Of a DNA stretch of 64,000 nt, positions 41,544 through 50,838 are shown one piece after another. This stretch comes from Ga0077555 sp046154645 (GTDB lineage: Bacteria > Pseudomonadota > Alphaproteobacteria > Rhizobiales > Hyphomicrobiaceae), in the NCBI GenBank assembly GCA_046154645.1, contig JBJXDZ010000064.1, forward strand, positions 1 to 64,000, read 5' to 3'. The notes beneath the pieces are model-generated. The model was not told the origin of the DNA. It worked only from the letters and a program-made list of their open reading frames with translations, and did not search any database. How positions within the stretch are numbered: the stretch's first letter is position 1; every line of letters starts with the position of its first letter. The translations under genes and the position numbers were made by a program.

Positions 41544-42722
41544 ATGAGCTTCGACAAGCCGTACGAGGGCATCAAGGTCGTCGACCTCAGCCAGGGCGTG
41601 GCCGGCCCCTATTGTGCCATGCTGCTCGCACGCCACGGCGCCGACGTGGTCAAGGTCGAGCCGCTGGAGGGTGACTGGTCGCGGGCACTCGGTCCTCAGT
41701 ATGGCGATAACACTGCGTTCTCGGTGGCAGCCAACCTGGGCAAGCGCAGCCTCGCCATCGACCTCAAGGCCAAAGAAGGCCGCGAGATCGTCGAACGGCT
41801 GATCCCGACGGCGGACGTGTTTCTCGAAGGCTTCCGGCCCGGCGTGACCGAACGGCTGGGTTTCGGCTATGAGAAGCTCAAGGCGGTCAACCCCGGCCTG
41901 ATCTATCTCTCCATCTCCGGCTTCGGCCAGGAAGGTCCGCTGAGCGAGAAGCCGGCCATGGACCCGATCCTGCAGGCTTTCACCGGTTTCATGGCCGAGA
42001 ACAAGGGGCCGGATGGCGTGCCGCATCGCACCCCGACCATCATCATCGACATGTCGACGGGCCTCTACGCGCATCAGGCCGTGGTCGCCGCACTTTATGC
42101 CAAGGCAAAGGGCGCGCCTGGGCGGCGCATCAATGCCAGCTTGATGGAGGCGGCCGCCAACCTGCAGTCGATCCGCATGATGAGCGCGGTGCGTGACGGC
42201 CCGTTCAAGAACGTGGCCGGCCCGGGCGGAACCTATCCAGCCAGCGATGGCGCCTGGATCCAGATCACGGCCATCAAGAACCACGAATTCCAGGGCGTGT
42301 GCAAAGTCCTCGGGCTGCCGGATCTCGCCGTCGATCCCCGCTTCCAGACCACGACCGGGCGTTATGAGCACGGCCTCTATCTCGTCGAGCGGGCAGCTGC
42401 CGTCATCAAGACCAAGCCTGCTGCCTACTGGCGCGACAAGTTCACCGAGGCCGGTCTGCAAAACGAGATGATCCAGACGTACGACGAGTTCGTCGCGCAC
42501 CCGCACACCGCCGCCGTCAACCTGATCTCGTGGACCGAGCAGCCCGGCTCCGACAAACCGTGGGCGACGCCCAATCCGCCCGGCACGCGCCGCCTCAAGT
42601 CGGGTGAGGCCGACGCCATTGCGCCGCGCCTCGGTTCACATACGCGGGAGATTCTGACCGGCCTCGGCTTCGCGGGCGGCGACATCGACAGGCTGATCGC
42701 GGCGAAAGTGGTGCGGGCGTGA
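41544..42722 (+). CDS. Class III CoA-transferase (CaiB/BaiF family)
   Basis: A 392-residue CoA-transferase of family III. Features: GIKVVDLSQGVAGPYCAMLLA, ADVVKVEPLEGD, a central ISGFGQEGPLS, and TPTIIIDMSTGLYAHQ carrying the catalytic-region Asp. Moves CoA between carboxylic acids; substrate unknown. A GGGAGG ribosome site precedes the ATG. It could activate the acid produced by the enzymes upstream. Confidence 0.9.
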   Translation: MSFDKPYEGIKVVDLSQGVAGPYCAMLLARHGADVVKVEPLEGDWSRALGPQYGDNTAFSVAANLGKRSLAIDLKAKEGREIVERLIPTADVFLEGFRPGVTERLGFGYEKLKAVNPGLIYLSISGFGQEGPLSEKPAMDPILQAFTGFMAENKGPDGVPHRTPTIIIDMSTGLYAHQAVVAALYAKAKGAPGRRINASLMEAAANLQSIRMMSAVRDGPFKNVAGPGGTYPASDGAWIQITAIKNHEFQGVCKVLGLPDLAVDPRFQTTTGRYEHGLYLVERAAAVIKTKPAAYWRDKFTEAGLQNEMIQTYDEFVAHPHTAAVNLISWTEQPGSDKPWATPNPPGTRRLKSGEADAIAPRLGSHTREILTGLGFAGGDIDRLIAAKVVRA

Positions 42723-42745
42723 GCGTTCACTGGAACGCTGTCCAC

Positions 42746-42838
42746 GTTGGGTCAAGCGCAGCGCGACCCAACACTTCACGACCGAGCTTTCGCGGAAATA
42801 GCGTGTTGGGTGGCGTGAAGTGCAGAGCTTGACCCAAC
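42746..42838. repeat. Nested inverted repeat in the CoA-transferase/TPR gap
   Basis: GTTGGGTCAAGC (42746-42757) and GCTTGACCCAAC (42827-42838) form a perfect 12-bp inverted repeat. Inside, CGACCCAACACTTCAC and GTGTTGGGTGGCGTGAAG pair again. The gap 42723-42899 holds no gene. It could be a terminator or a dispersed palindromic repeat; no T-run follows on either strand. Confidence 0.7.
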
Positions 42839-42899
42839 CGTCGCGATCTCGCTGCCTCGATTCACAACAAGCGGAAAGCGCTCCAGGCGCTATGCTCCG

Positions 42900-43529
42900 T
42901 CACAGCTTCTGGCCTTCCACCTGCTTCTCGAGATCGCGCACCAGCGTGATCATGTCGGCGTTGAAGCGGTAATAGGGCAGCGCCGCGCGATAGGACGCCA
43001 GCGCCTCCTTCCAGCGGCCAGCAGTGCGGTGGATCAGGCCTTGGCCGGCCAACGCGCCAAAATGGCGGGGCTCCAAAGCCAGCGTCTTGTCGATGTCGGC
43101 GAGCGAACCGGCGTGATCACCCATGGTGTAGCGCAGCGTGGCGCGGCGGTTCCAGCCTTCGGAGAAATCCGGGGCCTCGTCGACCACTTCATCGAGCAGG
43201 AGGGTTGCCAGTCCATAGTTGCGGGTCGACATGGCCGCGGCGGCTTGCAGCATCAGCGTATCGACATCATCGCGGCCGGACTGCGTCCACTGCCGCCAGA
43301 TCTCGGCGGTGATCTCTTGGGCCTCGGTTCGCGTCGCGGCCGCCTGCAGGGCCTGGAACAGCGCATCAAGCTTTTTCGCCCGCGTCGCCAAGAAGGCCTG
43401 CACCTCGCCGGTGATTGCTTTCGCTGGTGGCGCTTGGGCAGCTGCCATGCGCATGGGGACCGCCAACGCCATGGTCAGCGCCAGGACTGCTGTCAGTGCC
43501 CGGACTCCATGCGGTGCCTTCGCTGCCAT
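42900..43529 (-). CDS. Secreted TPR-like hypothetical protein
   Basis: A 209-residue protein. An N-terminal signal peptide (LALTMALAVPMRMAAAQ) is followed by helical repeats: WNRRATLRYTMGDHAGSLADIDKTLALEPRHFGALAGQGLIHRTAG is clearly TPR-like. It probably scaffolds or binds other envelope proteins. Diverges from the acyl-CoA dehydrogenase gene. The partner is unknown. Confidence 0.75.
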   Translation of the reverse strand: MAAKAPHGVRALTAVLALTMALAVPMRMAAAQAPPAKAITGEVQAFLATRAKKLDALFQALQAAATRTEAQEITAEIWRQWTQSGRDDVDTLMLQAAAAMSTRNYGLATLLLDEVVDEAPDFSEGWNRRATLRYTMGDHAGSLADIDKTLALEPRHFGALAGQGLIHRTAGRWKEALASYRAALPYYRFNADMITLVRDLEKQVEGQKL

Positions 43530-43608
43530 GGGAGGCCTCCGAATTCGGCTGACGTCACCACATCAAGTTCGCTAGGCTCGGGGCAAAGTCAACCCGAGGA
43601 GCCCGCCC

Positions 43609-44745
43609 ATGATCCCGCGCACCGTGTTCAAGGAGGAGCACGAGCTGTTCCGCAAGACGGTCAAGGGCTTCATCGATCGCGAGATCGCGCCCTTCCATGC
43701 GCAATGGGAGAAGGATGGCGTGGTGCCCAAAGAGGTCTGGCGCAAAGCTGGCGCGGCGGGCTTGCTGCTGACCGGAATGCCGGAAGAATACGGTGGCGCG
43801 GGCGCCAACTTCCTCATGAGTGCGATCATCATCGAGGAACTGTCCAAGGGACTCTACACCGGGCCTGGCTTTCGGCTGCATTCCGATATCGTGGCACCCT
43901 ACATTCTCCACTACGGCAGCGAGGAGCAGAAGAAATCCATTCTGCCCCGCATGGCGCGCGGTGAGATCATCACCGCCATCGCCATGACGGAGCCAGGTAC
44001 CGGCAGTGATCTGCAAGGCATCAAGACGACGGCCATCCGGCATGGCAATGAGCTGGTGCTGAATGGCCAGAAGACCTTCATTACCAATGGCCAGAGTGCG
44101 GATCTCATTATCGTATGCGCCAAGACCGATCCGAGCCAAGGCGCCAAGGGTGTAACGCTGGTGCTGGTCGAGGCGGACCGGCCAGGGTTCACGCGCGGCC
44201 GCAACCTCGAGAAACTCGGGCAGAAGGCACAGGATACCTCGGAGCTGTTCTTCGAGGATGTGCGCGTGCCGCCGTCGAACATTCTGGGGGAAGAGGGCAA
44301 GGGCTTCCAATATCTGATGCAGGAACTGCCCCAGGAGCGCCTCATCGTCGGTGTGGCGGCCGTCGCCATCATGGAAGCGGCATTGGAATGGACGCTCGCC
44401 TATACGCGTGAACGCCAGGCCTTCGGGCGACCGATCGCCGAGTTCCAGAATTCGCGCTTCAAGCTGGCCGAGGTGGCCACCGAAGTGCAGGTGGCGCGCG
44501 TGTTCGTCGACAAGTGCCTGGAATTGCACGCCGAAGGAAAACTGGATGTGCCGACGGCCGCCATGCAGAAATGGTGGCTGACGGAACTCGAGGGGCGTGT
44601 GCTCGATACGTGCTTACAACTGCACGGCGGCTATGGGTTCATGTGGGAGTACCCGATAACCCGCGCCTATGCCGATGCGCGTGTGCATCGCATCTTTGCC
44701 GGTACCACGGAGATCATGAAGGAGATCGTGGCGCGGTCGCTGTAA
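43609..44745 (+). CDS. Acyl-CoA dehydrogenase
   Basis: A 378-residue FAD-dependent acyl-CoA dehydrogenase. Hallmarks: IAMTEPGTGSDLQGIKTTA, GLNGQKTFITNGQ-like text, ERLIVGVAAVAIMEA, and the C-terminal GGYGFMWEYPITRAYADAR, which carries the catalytic-Glu region. It oxidises an acyl-CoA to its 2-enoyl form. It lies between the CoA-transferase block and the tripartite transporter, so it may serve catabolism of the imported carboxylate. Confidence 0.92.
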   Translation: MIPRTVFKEEHELFRKTVKGFIDREIAPFHAQWEKDGVVPKEVWRKAGAAGLLLTGMPEEYGGAGANFLMSAIIIEELSKGLYTGPGFRLHSDIVAPYILHYGSEEQKKSILPRMARGEIITAIAMTEPGTGSDLQGIKTTAIRHGNELVLNGQKTFITNGQSADLIIVCAKTDPSQGAKGVTLVLVEADRPGFTRGRNLEKLGQKAQDTSELFFEDVRVPPSNILGEEGKGFQYLMQELPQERLIVGVAAVAIMEAALEWTLAYTRERQAFGRPIAEFQNSRFKLAEVATEVQVARVFVDKCLELHAEGKLDVPTAAMQKWWLTELEGRVLDTCLQLHGGYGFMWEYPITRAYADARVHRIFAGTTEIMKEIVARSL

Positions 44746-44934
44746 CGGCGCCGGGAAACGCCGATCGGGCTGAGCATGTGAGGCGCCTTGGTGACACCTC
44801 GCCGCGGCCTAAATGATGTTCTCTTTCCAGACTACCCTTGACCTCAACCGGCGTATAAAGTCCGGACAAAAGCCGTCAAACATCTGGGTGAAGCGCTGGA
44901 CAAGACGACACGTCACGGGGAGGGATGAAGGCGT

Positions 44935-45456
44935 ATGCGTATCAGATTTGGCCAGGATATGGCCACCGGACTGCTCTTCATGGTCATCGGGGCGGGCGCC
45001 CTCTACATCGGCAAGGATTACCCGATGGGGACGGCCAACCGCCCGGGCACTGGCGTCCTGCCCTATATCCTGTCCTGGTGTCTGCTTGGAACGGGTGGCC
45101 TGTTGGCCGTCAAAGCCTTCACATCAGGCGATAGCGCTATCACCGGCATCAACTGGCGCCCATTGTGCTTGGTCACATTAGCCCTGGTTGTGTTTGGGTT
45201 CGGCATCGACAAGCTCGGTCTCTTCATCACCATGGGGATGTCGACGGCACTGTGTGCGGCCGCCATGACCGAGACCAAGTGGAATGAGTATCTCATCTTT
45301 CTCGGCATCCTGGCCTTTGCATCGTGGACCACGTTCGTCTGCCTGCTCGGCATGCCCGTTAACGCCTGCCCGTCATTCGCCCCGTGCGAGTTGTGCTGGC
45401 TTGTGAAGGCTCCAATCCGAATCCTTTATGACGCCTTCAATTGGGTGGTGCGGTAA
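44935..45456 (+). CDS. tctB: Tripartite tricarboxylate transporter small membrane subunit (TctB)
   Basis: A 173-residue membrane protein of the TctB/DUF1468 type with about four helices, including LLFMVIGAGALYIGKDYPMG at the N-terminus. It is the small membrane subunit of a tripartite tricarboxylate transporter. Its stop abuts the ATG of the TctA gene (TAAATG). A GGGGAGGG site lies before the ATG. Confidence 0.85.
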   Translation: MRIRFGQDMATGLLFMVIGAGALYIGKDYPMGTANRPGTGVLPYILSWCLLGTGGLLAVKAFTSGDSAITGINWRPLCLVTLALVVFGFGIDKLGLFITMGMSTALCAAAMTETKWNEYLIFLGILAFASWTTFVCLLGMPVNACPSFAPCELCWLVKAPIRILYDAFNWVVR

Positions 45457-46968
45457 ATGGGTGATTTCTTCTCCAATCTTGCGCTCGGATTCTCCGTCGC
45501 CTTCACCTTCTCAAACCTGTTCTGGTGCCTGATGGGCGCCATGATCGGGACTGCCATCGGCGTGCTACCGGGTGTCGGCCCGGTGGCCACCATGGCGTTG
45601 CTGCTGCCGGTCACGTACTACCTGACGCCGGAAGGCGCGCTGATCATGTTGGCTGGCATCTATTATGGTGCACAGTATGGTGGCTCGACCACGGCCATCC
45701 TGGTCAACCTGCCAGGTGAAGCCTCGTCCGTGGCCACGGCGCTGGATGGCCACCAAATGGCGCGCAATGGTCGTGCCGGGCCGGCGCTCGCCATCGCCGC
45801 CATGGGCTCGTTCTTCGCCGGGACCGTGGCCACGTTCCTGATCGTGCTGGCCGCACCGCCCTTGACGCAGCTGGCGCAAAAGTTCGCGCCGGCTGACTTC
45901 TTCTCGCTGATGGTGCTGGGACTGGTGCTCGCCATCGTCATGGCCTCCGGCTCGGCAGTGAAGGCCTTGGGCATGATCTTCCTCGGCATGCTGCTCGGCC
46001 TTGTCGGTACCGACGTGAATACGGGCAACACGCGCTTCACCTTTGGCATCTCCGATCTCTTCGACGGCATCGGCTTCGTAATCGTCGCCATGGCCGTGTT
46101 CGGCATCGGCGAGGTCATGAAGGACATGGGCAACACCGAGCGGCGCGATCTGCTGACCAACAAGGTGGACCACCTTTATCCAACCAAGGACGACATGCGG
46201 CGCGCGGCTGGGCCCATTGCGCGCGGTACGCTGCTCGGCAGTCTGCTCGGGATCCTGCCCGGCGCCGCCGCCGTGCTGTCGTCGTTCGCGTCCTATGCCA
46301 TCGAGAAGAAGATGTCTTCGACGCCGGAGAAATTCGGCACCGGCATGATTGAAGGCGTCGCCGGTCCGGAAAGCGCCAACAACGCGGCGGCGCAGACGTC
46401 GTTCATCCCGATGCTCACCCTCGGCATTCCCGCCAGTCCCGTCATGGCCATGATGATTGGCGGCATGATGATCCACGGTATCCAGCCCGGGCCCCAGGTG
46501 ATGGAGCAGAAGCCGGCGCTGTTCTGGGGCCTGATCGTGTCGATGTGGATCGGCAACATGATGCTGCTGGTCTTGAACCTGCCGCTGATCGGGATGTGGG
46601 TGCGCATGCTGACGGTGCCGTACCGCCTGCTGGCGGTGGCCATCGTGTTCTTCTGCTGCATCGGCGTCTACAGCCTGAACAACCTCGCCACCGAGGTGCT
46701 GATGATGGCTTTCTTCGGCGTGCTCGGGTACATCTTCGTCAAGTTGCGCTGCGAGGCGGCGCCACTGCTACTGGGCTTCCTGCTCGGACCGTTGATGGAA
46801 GTGTACATGCGGCGCGCCATGCTGCTGTCGCGTGGCGACCCTTGGGTCTTCGTGCAGCGCCCGCTGTCGCTGGCCTTCCTGCTCATCTCGCTGGCGCTGT
46901 TGATCTTCTTGATCTTGCCCAACGTGAGAAAAGCGCGCGAGGCTGCCTTCCAGGAAGAGAACGCCTGA
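45457..46968 (+). CDS. tctA: Tripartite tricarboxylate transporter large permease (TctA)
   Basis: A 503-residue membrane permease of the TctA family: about 12 helices, including the MGAMIGTAIGVLPGVGPV and SNLPGEASSV-like Gly-rich regions and QTSFIPMLTLGIPASPVMAMMIGGMMIHGIQPGP. Forms the transport core with TctB and a TctC-type binding protein. The three following Bug genes can supply the binding proteins. Confidence 0.93.
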   Translation: MGDFFSNLALGFSVAFTFSNLFWCLMGAMIGTAIGVLPGVGPVATMALLLPVTYYLTPEGALIMLAGIYYGAQYGGSTTAILVNLPGEASSVATALDGHQMARNGRAGPALAIAAMGSFFAGTVATFLIVLAAPPLTQLAQKFAPADFFSLMVLGLVLAIVMASGSAVKALGMIFLGMLLGLVGTDVNTGNTRFTFGISDLFDGIGFVIVAMAVFGIGEVMKDMGNTERRDLLTNKVDHLYPTKDDMRRAAGPIARGTLLGSLLGILPGAAAVLSSFASYAIEKKMSSTPEKFGTGMIEGVAGPESANNAAAQTSFIPMLTLGIPASPVMAMMIGGMMIHGIQPGPQVMEQKPALFWGLIVSMWIGNMMLLVLNLPLIGMWVRMLTVPYRLLAVAIVFFCCIGVYSLNNLATEVLMMAFFGVLGYIFVKLRCEAAPLLLGFLLGPLMEVYMRRAMLLSRGDPWVFVQRPLSLAFLLISLALLIFLILPNVRKAREAAFQEENA

Positions 46969-47104
46969 GGCGATCGACAGGGCCGCTCGATTCCAGCGCG
47001 CGGGCCTATTGACGTGGCCCGGGCCGCCCCACATGTTGCCGGCCAACTGCGGCGGTCCACAAGCTGGCCTCCGCAGCAACCTTCACAACTGTAAGGAAAC
47101 ACCA

Positions 47105-48076
47105 ATGCGCCGTCGTGAATTCCTGGGCTCTGCCGTCGCCGTGACAGCTGTGGGTTTCGCCAGCCAGGCCTCAGGGCAAGCGGCCAGCTGGCCCGACAAG
47201 CCGGTCAAGCTGATCCTGCCCTATGCTCCCGGCGGGGCCACGGATTTGATCGCCCGCCCCTGGTCGGAGGCGCTGTCGAAAGCCTTCGGCCAGCAGTTCG
47301 TGATTGAAAACCGGGGCGGCGCCGGTGGCATGATCGGGACCGAGGCGGCATCGAAGTCGACGGCCGACGGCTACACGCTGTTGCTGACACCGAACGCGAC
47401 GCTGACCGTGCTGCCAAGCATGCGCCAGACCGCCTACGATCCGGTGAAGAGCTTTGCGCCGGTGGCCCGCGTCGGCGATCTCGTTTGCGGCTTCGTTGCG
47501 CATCCCTCGACCGGGATCAAGACGATCAAGGAGTTGATCGATTACGCCAAGAAGAATCCGGGCAAGCTCATTTACGGGTCAGCCGGCCTCGGCACGGCGA
47601 CACATCTGCGCATCGAAACGCTGAAATTCCGGGCCGGCATCGACATTCTGCATGTGCCCTATCGCGGTAGTGCCGACGCGCTCAATGATCTGCTGCCGGG
47701 GACGGTGCAGATGATGAACGAAATCGTGGTGCTGCCGCATGTGAAGGCCGGCAAGCTGAACCTGCTCGCGATCAATCATTCCGCGCGCAATCCGGAGTTC
47801 CCCGATACGCCGACGCTGACGGAAGCCGGTGTGCCAAACGCCGACGTGCCGATCTGGTACTCGATCCAGGCGCCAGCGGGAACGCCGGCGGATATCATCG
47901 CCAAGCTCAATGCCAAGGTCGTCGAGCTGGCCAAGACTGACGAGATGAAGGCGAAGATGCGCTCGATCAATGTCGAGGTGCCGCTGCAGACGCCCGCCGA
48001 GATGGCTGAGTTCCTGGTTGCCGACATCAAGCGCAACGGCGAAGTAATCAAGGCTGCCAACATCAAGCTGGAGTAA
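47105..48076 (+). CDS. Bug-family substrate-binding protein (TctC type), copy 1
   Basis: A 323-residue periplasmic binding protein. An RRREFLG start resembles a Tat signal, the mature part begins after QAAS, and the Bug signature WPDKPVKLILPYAPGGATD is present. Also IENRGGAGGMIGTEAA and HVPYRGSADALNDLLPGTVQMM. It binds a carboxylate and delivers it to TctAB. AAGGAA precedes the ATG. The three copies are tandem paralogues. Confidence 0.9.
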   Translation: MRRREFLGSAVAVTAVGFASQASGQAASWPDKPVKLILPYAPGGATDLIARPWSEALSKAFGQQFVIENRGGAGGMIGTEAASKSTADGYTLLLTPNATLTVLPSMRQTAYDPVKSFAPVARVGDLVCGFVAHPSTGIKTIKELIDYAKKNPGKLIYGSAGLGTATHLRIETLKFRAGIDILHVPYRGSADALNDLLPGTVQMMNEIVVLPHVKAGKLNLLAINHSARNPEFPDTPTLTEAGVPNADVPIWYSIQAPAGTPADIIAKLNAKVVELAKTDEMKAKMRSINVEVPLQTPAEMAEFLVADIKRNGEVIKAANIKLE

Positions 48077-48122
48077 GCGCTGCGAACCGCCATCGCCTCC
48101 ACTCTTTAACGAGGACATCGCC

Positions 48123-49097
48123 ATGCATCGTCGTAACTTTCTCAAGCTGGTCACGGGCAGTGCCGCTGCCGGCCTGGCGGCTCCCGCGCTGGCGCAGGGG
48201 GTCTCATCGTGGCCGGACAAGCCTGTCAGGGTGATCGTCCCGTATGCTCCCGGTGGCGGCACCGACATCATCGCACGGCCCTGGGTGGATAAGCTCAGCC
48301 AGGCCTTCGGGCAGCCGTTCGTGATCGAGAATCGGGGCGGCGCCTCGGGCATGATCGGCACGGAAGCCGCAGCCAAAGCTCCAGCAGACGGCTACACGCT
48401 GTTGTTCACTCCGAACAACACGCTCAATATCCTGCCGCTGCTGCAAAAGGTGCCGTACGACCCGCTCAAGAGCTTCGAGCCGATCGGTCGCGCGGGCGAT
48501 ATGGTGTGCGGCTTCGTGGTGCATCCCGCGGTCGGCATCAAGACGTTCAAGGACCTGATCGAGCACGCCAAGAAGAATCCGGGCAAGCTCGCCTACGCGT
48601 CGTCAGGCAACGGCACGGCGACGCAATTGCGGGTCGAAATGCTGAAGCTGAAAGCCGGGATCGACATCCTGCACGTGCCCTATCGCGGCGGCGCCGATGC
48701 CCTCAATGACGTGCTGGCCAACAACGCCCAGATGATGAACGAATCGAGCAGCCTGCCGCATGTGAAGGCCGGCAAGCTGATCCTGCTCAACGTCAATCAT
48801 CCCGTGCGCAGCAGTCAGTATCCGGACATCCCGACATTGACCGAATTGGGCTTGGCCGGTGCCGATGTGCCAATCTGGTTCTCGCTGTGGGGGCCAGCCG
48901 GAACACCGAAGGAGATCCGCGAGAAGATCAACGCCAAGATGGCCGAGATTGGCAAGACCGACGATATGAAGGCACGCGTCGAAGGCGCCGGCTATGCCAC
49001 GGTGATCCAGAGCATCGACGAAGTCCGGCAGGCCTTGATCGACGGCAGCAAGGACAACGAAGGTCTGATCAAGGCGGCCGACATCAAGCTGCAGTAG
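48123..49097 (+). CDS. Bug-family substrate-binding protein, copy 2
   Basis: A 324-residue paralogue of copies 1 and 3 (MHRRNFLKLV Tat-like start, WPDKPVRVIVPYAPGGGTD, HVPYRGGADALNDVLA). Ligand pocket residues vary from copy 1 (KNPGKLAYAS, EQSSSL-like segment is NESSSLPHVK), so it may bind a different carboxylate. 46 bp from copy 1, same strand; probable operon. Confidence 0.9.
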   Translation: MHRRNFLKLVTGSAAAGLAAPALAQGVSSWPDKPVRVIVPYAPGGGTDIIARPWVDKLSQAFGQPFVIENRGGASGMIGTEAAAKAPADGYTLLFTPNNTLNILPLLQKVPYDPLKSFEPIGRAGDMVCGFVVHPAVGIKTFKDLIEHAKKNPGKLAYASSGNGTATQLRVEMLKLKAGIDILHVPYRGGADALNDVLANNAQMMNESSSLPHVKAGKLILLNVNHPVRSSQYPDIPTLTELGLAGADVPIWFSLWGPAGTPKEIREKINAKMAEIGKTDDMKARVEGAGYATVIQSIDEVRQALIDGSKDNEGLIKAADIKLQ

Positions 49098-49149
49098 GCA
49101 GCGATTCGACGTTGGCCCTGGATGGGGCGTGGGCAGGCGAGGGGCGGGC

Positions 49150-50121
49150 ATGCAGCGGCGCGAATTTCTGACAGCAGGCAGCGCGATGCTGGCTGCATCA
49201 TGGGGCCCCACGGCCAGGGCACAAGCCAAGCCCTGGCCCGAGAAGGCGGTGAAGCTCATCCTGCCCTATGCACCGGGCGGTGCCACCGATCTCATCGGGC
49301 GGCCCTGGGCGGACAAGCTGTCCCAGGCTTTCGGCCAGCAGTTCGTGATCGAGAATCGCGGCGGCGCCTCCGGCGTCATCGGCACCGAGGCGGCGGCCAA
49401 GTCACCGCCCGACGGCTACACCTTCCTGCTCACCCCCAATGCGCCGCTGACCGTGCAGCCGGCGCTGCGCAAAACGCCTTACGATCCCGTGAAAAGCTTC
49501 CTGCCGGTCGGCCGCGTCGGTGATCTGATCAGCGGTTTTGCCATTCATCCCTCGGTCGGCGTCAAGACGTTCGAGGAAATGCTGGCCTACGCCAAGAAGA
49601 ACCCGGGCAAGCTTGCCTATGGCTCGGCGGGGCAAGGGACGTCGTCGCATCTGCGGCTCGAGATGCTGAAGGTGGTGACGGGTGTCGACATTCTGCATGT
49701 GCCCTATCGCGGCAATGCCGATGCCTTGAACGATCTTCTGTCTGGCACGATCCAGATGATGAACGAGATCAATCCCATGCCGCACGTGAAGGCGGGCAAA
49801 CTGACGCTGCTCGACATCAGCCACACGGAGCGGCATCCCGATTTCGCGGGCGTGCCGACGTTGTTCGAACTCGGCTACGGCAAGGCCTATGTGCCGAGCT
49901 GGTACGCCATCTGGGCGCCGGCCGGCACATCGCCGGAGATCATCGCAACGCTCAATGCCAAGATGCTGGAAATCGGCCGCTCGGCCGACATGCAGGAGCG
50001 TCTGTTGAAGCTCAACGTGGCCATGGTGCCGCAGACGCCAGCTGAGATGGCGGCGCATCTGGCTGAGGACATTAAGCGGGCCGCCGACCTGGTCAAGCTG
50101 ACCGGCATCAAGGCGGAGTAG
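49150..50121 (+). CDS. Bug-family substrate-binding protein, copy 3
   Basis: A 323-residue paralogue (MQRREFLTAGSA start, WPEKAVKLILPYAPGGATD, HVPYRGNADALNDLLSGTIQMM). The ATG at 49150 follows the mature-signal pattern better than the in-frame ATG 21 nt upstream. Nothing distinctive separates its ligand from its sisters. Third of the tandem set; the next gene along is unrelated. Confidence 0.9.
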   Translation: MQRREFLTAGSAMLAASWGPTARAQAKPWPEKAVKLILPYAPGGATDLIGRPWADKLSQAFGQQFVIENRGGASGVIGTEAAAKSPPDGYTFLLTPNAPLTVQPALRKTPYDPVKSFLPVGRVGDLISGFAIHPSVGVKTFEEMLAYAKKNPGKLAYGSAGQGTSSHLRLEMLKVVTGVDILHVPYRGNADALNDLLSGTIQMMNEINPMPHVKAGKLTLLDISHTERHPDFAGVPTLFELGYGKAYVPSWYAIWAPAGTSPEIIATLNAKMLEIGRSADMQERLLKLNVAMVPQTPAEMAAHLAEDIKRAADLVKLTGIKAE

Positions 50122-50290
50122 CCGGGGCATCCGGCCGGTGCGCCACGCCGGGCGACCAAGCAGGCATCGAAACCACAATTGCGGGCCAGGATTGCGCGGC
50201 CGTCAGCCGGCCCCCACACTCCCGCGGCACCGAGCAGACGCGTCACGTAGTCGGCTGCTGTGCCCGTGTTTCGATTGAGGAATTGTGCCG

Positions 50291-50809
50291 ATGCCCAAGG
50301 ATTGGTCCGGCGTACGCAGCCTGCTGGTAACAGTGTTCCCGATGTTCATTGCAACGCTGTCGCTGGTGACATCGATCTACAACGGGTATCTCAACAGCCG
50401 GTTCGTGGACATCATCCAGAACAATGTGGCGCGCGTCGAGCACATGCGCACCTGCCGGGATGTGATCGAGGCCTACTTCCAGGTGAAGATCCAGGTCAAT
50501 GCACTGGCGGATCTGGGTGAGCGGACCAGGGCTCAGGCGGCATCGCGAGGCCTTGCATCAGGGTCGGAGAAGGCTCAGGCGGAGACAGCCTTGGGCCGTT
50601 TCGCGGCGCTGGGTACGTATCTTGCCAATCTGCAGGATGAGAGCGCGCGGTACCGCTACACGCAGCTGTCGCTGCAACTCGGCGACATCGTCGGCAAGGC
50701 ATCGCAGGTGCCAGCCGACCAGCTCAAGGTCCTGTTGGAGGCGGCCGATACACAGTTCGGCGCCATGAACGCCGATTGCGTGCGTGTGGCGCGCCGCGGG
50801 CAGCCCTGA
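50291..50809 (+). CDS. Hypothetical membrane-anchored protein
   Basis: A 172-residue protein. One N-terminal membrane helix (about residues 10-29, LLVTVFPMFIATLSLV) is followed by a helical, coiled-coil-like region with two Cys. No family recognised. The ATG at 50291 was chosen over the GTG at 50285. The minus-strand micro-gene 50839-50991 follows end to end. Confidence 0.6.
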   Translation: MPKDWSGVRSLLVTVFPMFIATLSLVTSIYNGYLNSRFVDIIQNNVARVEHMRTCRDVIEAYFQVKIQVNALADLGERTRAQAASRGLASGSEKAQAETALGRFAALGTYLANLQDESARYRYTQLSLQLGDIVGKASQVPADQLKVLLEAADTQFGAMNADCVRVARRGQP

Positions 50810-50838
50810 GCCGGAGCGGCGCTGCTAGCCAAGCGGCG

